Program-made: the position numbers and the translations under genes
In this document: piece after piece, positions 59,211 through 64,000 of the stretch
How the letters are laid out: each line of letters opens with the position of its first letter
Position numbering within the stretch: the stretch's first letter is position 1
DNA from: Thamnaconus septentrionalis
Lineage: Eukaryota; Chordata; Actinopteri; Tetraodontiformes; Monacanthidae
Reading direction: 5' to 3'
DNA length: 64,000 nt
NCBI GenBank assembly: GCA_009823395.1
Contig: CM020503.1
Coordinates: 3,157,001 to 3,221,000 of the forward strand
The notes under the pieces: model-generated
Database searches by the model: none
Told to the model about the DNA's origin: nothing
The model's input: the letters and a program-made list of their open reading frames with translations, nothing else

Positions 59211-60412
59211 ATAGAAAAAAAAAGTCATAACGTTGCATTTCATTTAACTAGGTTAACAAGTTTATCAGTCTTTTCAAATAACAGCAAAACATGAAGATGA
59301 GACAGACCTGATAATTGTAGGTGTAGTCTAGTTAGGGGAAAAACAATCAATCATAGAAACAAAGTGAAACAACACTTAGATCAATTGTGTTCATTATGTC
59401 TTCGATTTTGAATGAAAGCACAAATTAACTTTGATACTTGTCAAGGTATTAACTTACTTCAAAACTTGTCTTTGATTTCCTGTAGTGTGACTAATGAGAC
59501 CAGTGGAACGAAGCCAAGCACCTCAGAGGGAATAAAGAAACCGACACCGCTCAGTATATTACATATACATTTGTATTTAGTATACAAAAAATTGAAATAT
59601 TTCACCACAAAGACGTGAAGTAATAAAAATAAGACAAACAGTTGGAACAAGTATACAAGTCATCATCTTACATTACATACATACATGGGCAATGCATTTC
59701 ATCATACAGCCTCTCCTATGAATTACAGCAGGTCAAATAACTAGACGACTTCCATGCAATTGTAAAAATGAAAACCAAATAAAGTATCGCTGCGAATTTT
59801 TCAGCTACATTTCAACATCTTAGCTAGGCAGGACCACAAAACATGATTCAACCACAGTTTGCTATGCCAACCAAAGACAGCGTGACAGAGTGTCTGCAGT
59901 GCCGCGTCCCGCCATGCGGGGGAGACGCGCGCAGCCGCAGGCCCGCAGCCATTACAGAAATGCATTTCATAAAGGCGCAATCTGTGCCGTTTGTTACCGA
60001 GACAAACCCTCCGGAAGATTGCCCGCTTTATTGTACACCGTTAAGCAACACTTCTAACCTTTACATGAGGGACCCACCGTCCCGTAAGTGTCATTTTTAA
60101 GCGCTAAATATTCAGGTACATGTAGATAGATAATCATAATGCATTCATTTTTCTAATGGTTATTTTTTTTTTTTACATCACTAGTTGTCCATAAGATCCA
60201 TATTTACTTTCTTCATGTGCACAAATTGTTGAAAAGTCTTATGTATTAGTACAATACAATATGAAATAGTACCAAAAAACCGGACACTAAAAAACTTGGC
60301 TCAAAACAATGGTCTTTTTGTGTTACTACCCCAAACCGTCCAAGAAGGGAGGGGAAAAACAAAACAAAAAACAAAAAACAAAACCAAACACTATCTCAAG
60401 GATACTGACACG

Positions 60413-60418
<6 letters not shown>

Positions 60419-60449
<31 letters not shown>
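60419..60449. repeat. (CA)n microsatellite
   Basis: About 15 CA units, preceded by CGTGCGCG and an A/C-rich stretch. Confidence 0.92.
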
Positions 60450-60452
<3 letters not shown>

Positions 60453-62024
60453 TTCATGTGACCGTCTTTCTCTCTCTCTCTGTCTCACACACGCGGATGA
60501 ACTGAGACGAAAAAAATACAGAGAGCGATGGGATAACGAATATTTTTAAGACCCATGCAAGCTCTTCCACCCCCACAGGCAGAATTTAGGCAGCAAGGTT
60601 GTACAGCCCCCGTGTTTGGCAAGCTCCTCTCTCACGTCCTCCCACTGCACATAGATGGAAGTCGCCCCAAAAAAGAAGTTGTGTGAACAAGATCGCGTGT
60701 TTCGCTGATAGCGAAGAGCGCAGCCGCGTTCGCACTTTTGGACCGTCGCAAAAACGACGGCGCACACCTTGCTTGACGGTGAAATAGTCCAGCCAGGGAA
60801 ATGTTTTGCAGGTGTCGGGGCGAACGAAAAGGAAAACCGAGCCGTCGGTGGGCGTTTAGCCCCGACGGGCTTCCTTTACACAGAAGAGCAAGAAAAAGGC
60901 TTACAAAGGTCTTTATCATTTTATAATACTGTGTTACAGAGATGAAGAGAACTTTGAAAAGGAAAGCGTCATAAAAAAATAAATAACGGGTGCACCCTAG
61001 GATTATTATCGTCTAACAATTCGAGCTGTATTTTCATTGCCGAGTGAAGTGATGATCTGGTTGTGAAAGCGGGTGCGGTGGGAACTCCGTGTTTTCATCC
61101 TGGAATGAGGGAGACTCTGGCGGTTCTGTTTCAGAAGGGGGAGGTCAAGAGAACCTGCAAAACTGTGAGCGAGGTGACAGCATCTTGCTCAGTTTCTATG
61201 GTAACCTAAGCTAGACCTGAGCAGGGGTTTTGTTTTTTCCAATAAGGCTTCTGCCACTCTCCTTCCTTCCCTGCTGTAGGAGCAGTCTGACCATAAATGG
61301 ATGGTGCTCAGTTTGTGTCACTATCATTTTTTATTTTATTTATTTTTAAGCATTTTTACCATCTGTCTCAATTTTGTTCAACAGTGTTGTTTTTTTTTTT
61401 TAAATGCGACCGACGGCAGCCTTTTGTCTGCTAAACCTGCATGTCTTGCTAAGCACTTTGCTAACCTCCAACTTCAACCTCCACTTGGCTGTGTATTTCC
61501 ATAAACCTACCAGCTTATTTTATTGCTAAAGAGGCTCAGGGTACAACTGGAGTTTGAGTAGTGACACAAGTGAGCAACCGCTCTAAAAAAAAAACACAGG
61601 AAGAATTTACAACTAGTTAACAATTCACCAATCCCGAGTTTTGCTTCACCTTTTAATAGGCCGGATGGATGTGCTTCACTTTAAATGACGACTTTGTGCC
61701 TGGGATTTTATTGGCATTGCAGGAACTGCAATAACTCCATTGGTACTACAGGGGGCGCAAAATAACTGACTGCTGACAATATTTTTTTGAGTTACAGATA
61801 AAAACAGTTTACAGTACTGCACGTTTTTTTTTCCCTTCATCATATATGCACATATCCTCATTGTACTGGGGAGCAGGAGACATGAAAGGTTAATGCAGCT
61901 ATGTCAAGTTAATTATTAAAATAGATGAAAGATAAAATTCTTGTGTGTAAAAACACACAAAGCTGTTTTTTTGTATTTTCTTTTACATCATCCATCCACC
62001 CATCAATTTTTTTCCAGCCGTTCT

Positions 62025-62350
62025 GCGTGCGACAGGGTGACGCAATGATTAGCAAGGAGGTTGTGGGTTCGATTCCAGGCCTGTGGCCTTTCTGTGTGGA
62101 GTTTGCATGTTCTGCATGTGTCTGCGTCAAAAACATGCACGTGAGGTGAACTGGTAATTCTAAATGGTCTGTAAGTGTGTGTTGAGAGAGAATGGTTGTT
62201 GTTGTTCTCTATGTGGCTCTGCGATGAACTGGAGACTCGTCCAGGGTGTCACCCTGCCTTCGCCCTATGACAGCTGGGAAAGGCTCCAGCAGACCCCCAT
62301 GACCCTGAGCGCAGGGAGGAGCTAGTACAGGAAATGGATGGATGGATGTT
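62025..62350 (+). mobile_element. Near-complete tRNA-derived SINE
   Basis: A tRNA-like head contains GACGCAATGATTAGCAAGG and the B-box GGTTGTGGGTTCGATTCC. The body has CTTTCTGTGTGGAGTTTGCA and CTGCATGTGTCTGCGTC. The tail runs CTGCGATGAACTGGAGACTC, then GGGTGTCACCCTGCCTTC, then ACAGCTGGGAAAGGCTCC, and ends in GGAAATGGATGGATGGATG. It is the best-preserved copy of the family found as fragments at 85-260, 20456-20657 and 47728-47870. Confidence 0.8.
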
Positions 62351-63503
62351 TCTCCTGCAGTGACAGTGTGTCCTCCTGATTTCACTTTGTCACATTCCAG
62401 CTTTATCTTCATTTTAACGTTGAATTTTGCAAACAGGTTTTCTTCAAAATACTTCTTGTCAATAAATGTATTTTTTGTTGCTGTTGCTTCAGTAGTGTTC
62501 CACTGCGTGCAATATAAGAAGCGTGATTTGAAAAAAATTGAAAATACTATATTCATTGAATTTCAGAGGATTTTAGCTGTCACCGTACTCTGTTCCCACT
62601 AAGCTGCAAAGCCTTGCTTGCTTTTTTCCGATTTCTATGATTTTTATATGAAAAAGCTTTTCTGTCTGGGTGCTGATCACCTCCTGAGAGGTCAGGGTCA
62701 CGCTGAGAGTTTGTTGAACCACCTTTCTGAAACAGAACCCAGGCACCTCAGTATACATCCCGGTCAAACCACTCCTAAACTCAGCTCGTGAGCGACAACT
62801 TTGTGAATAGTTCACGTCCTACAAACACAAATGCTAGAGTTACATTTTGACGCGCTGTTCACGCCTGTGTCTTTGTGCACGTCACATATCACCTTCTGCG
62901 GACGTCATGCTGTTTGTGAAGTTCAGTGAATTCAGGCAGCAGTCTTTTTTCTTTTTTTTTGTCTCTGTTGTTACTGTCGCTTCCAACGCGCGTCGGTCGT
63001 CATGCTAATTGAACGTTTCGTCTCGACATGCTGATCTAACGTCAGGAGGGGCAAAGGGCAACGTCTGACCTGAAGGCATATTCACAGTTCACTTTCTATC
63101 TAGTCGACACTGCATTTACTTCGGCAAGCAATGACGCATGGCTCAGAGAGAGGAGACAAGCTGCGATGTGAAGACGGCTAGTGGAGACCTTTGTTAGCCC
63201 TCGTGGCGACCGGTTGTGGTTCTACTAGTACGGAGCAGGTGGACCGTCGATGTCTTTCAAAGACCCCGCGAATCTTTCCAGTAATGGTAACAACAAAAAA
63301 AAGAGAGATAAAATATTGGTCTTTTCTCCCAATATTGCTTTGAAAAAAACATTTATAAAAAGTGACCAATCTCAGCAGTACACACTCAGACGCGCTAGTT
63401 TTTTTTTTTTCTCTCGTCCTCTTGGAGAAGTAGTGGTTGTTGTTGTTGTTGTTGTTGTTGTTCATGGTGATGGAGTGTCGTGTTAGCGGCGGTGTTTCCT
63501 CTC

Positions 63504-63634
63504 TCAGAACATGGTGCACCTCTTACCCCTCTTCTTCACCGGGGGAGGACAGAGCACGGCTCGGATGGCCTCGTCGAATACTGTCTTGAGGCCCCGCTGG
63601 GTGAGCGCGGAGCACTCCAAGTACTTCACGGCCC
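63504..63634 (-). CDS. rac3: Rac3 small GTPase, last coding exon only
   Basis: Rho-family GTPase controlling actin and NADPH oxidase signalling. The exon starts after TCTCCACCCAG with two bases of a Gly codon. It then encodes [34 protein letters not shown] and RGKRCTMF before the stop. The SALTQRG G5 motif contacts the guanine base. The polybasic stretch and CAAX box (CTMF) direct prenylation. A terminus of this kind matches Rac3 (human ends KKCTVF) rather than Rac1 (CLLL). The rest of the gene lies beyond the right edge. Confidence 0.93.
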
Positions 63635-64000
63635 CTGGGTGGAGAACATTGGGAGAATAAACAGTTAGAAAGCATTTTGTCAAACGCTGAGACGGAAGTG
63701 ATTTGCCGCGACTCCAGCTGTACATTGTCTCCGAGCGATTTATTCTTTGTCAGTACTTTATTATGCACTATTGGTGACAAGAACTTTTATAAAAATGTGG
63801 CCAAAGCATCACAGCATAACAGCTAGCAGCTAGCAGCCATCTTCCCAGCTGGCCAATCACAAGGCAGTGAGCTGTTCCTCGGGCGCAGCCCATAGACGTA
63901 TTATAAGAACTGGATATCGGACTGGCAATATGGCGGCGGGCATTTTTTTTTCCAGTGGCCACTCGAGGTACTGCAAAAAAAAAATCCCATGGGCTGTGTC
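63635..64000 (-). other. rac3 last intron (partial)
   Basis: Intron sequence running off the window. At about 63890-63950, GCCCATAGACGTATTATAAG with CTGGATATCGGACTGG resembles a dispersed fish repeat whose consensus includes CCATAGAC followed by an ATAAGAAATGGA-like stretch. Homology was not tested. Confidence 0.5.

Larger units (their letters stand above)
59211..63503 (-). other. dcxr-rac3 convergent spacer, probably including a long rac3 3' UTR
   Basis: No coding exon recognised. It includes a patch with several CpGs at about 59890-59960, (CA)n at 60419-60449, a moderately GC-rich, CpG-containing block at about 60540-60920, a SINE at 62025-62350 and (GTT)n at about 63436-63462. The rac3 3' UTR must begin at 63503 and run leftward. 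Minus-strand AATAAA motifs occur near 61330-61340 among others, so its end is not fixed. Confidence 0.45.

Noticed and set aside
59843..60100. 85-codon plus-strand frame with several cysteines
   Set aside because: No recognisable family, no splice context, and it lies in the probable rac3 3' region.

Overview
This is vertebrate nuclear DNA, most likely from a teleost (percomorph-like) fish. Every gene is split by spliceosomal introns. The proteins read as clear orthologues of human ones, and the spacers carry tRNA-derived SINEs and many CA/GT microsatellites of the kind common in teleosts. Nothing prokaryotic, viral or CRISPR-like was seen. All exon structures below were derived by hand from splice sites and reading-frame continuity, and each gene closes in frame.

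Layout. (1) 1-2.5 kb: AT-rich spacer with degenerate SINE units and a tRNA-Lys-like pseudogene. (2) 2885-9651, minus strand: naglu, lysosomal alpha-N-acetylglucosaminidase, 6 coding exons, 753 aa. (3) 13068-27038, minus strand: cavin1 (ptrf), two coding exons around a 12.6 kb intron, 469 aa. (4) 30642-46047, plus strand: atp6v0a1, V-ATPase subunit a1, 21 coding exons including an 18-nt microexon and one GC-AG intron, up to 871 aa. (5) 50131-53570, plus strand: rfng, radical fringe glycosyltransferase, 8 coding exons, 385 aa. (6) 55827-58767, plus strand: dcxr, L-xylulose reductase, 8 coding exons, 244 aa. (7) 63504-63634, minus strand: last coding exon of rac3, which continues off the right edge.

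The neighbourhood joins two gene groups that, from memory of the human map, lie far apart on chromosome 17: cavin1/atp6v0a1/naglu (17q21) and rfng/dcxr/rac3 (17q25). The cavin1-atp6v0a1 head-to-head pair and the rfng-dcxr-rac3 order and orientation are kept. naglu sits on the other side of cavin1 compared with human. The junction between the two groups (46.0-48.4 kb) is filled with repeat remnants.

The genes do not form an operon or a pathway. naglu and atp6v0a1 both serve the lysosome (heparan sulfate breakdown and acidification). cavin1 builds caveolae, rfng tunes Notch, dcxr reduces L-xylulose and dicarbonyls, and rac3 is a Rho-family GTPase. I found no previously undescribed system. The most notable items are the microexon that resembles a duplicated exon end, the non-canonical GC-AG intron, an in-frame exon extension in atp6v0a1, the enlarged undecad repeat of cavin1, a long foldback in the cavin1 intron, and a hAT-like MITE with a perfect internal hairpin.
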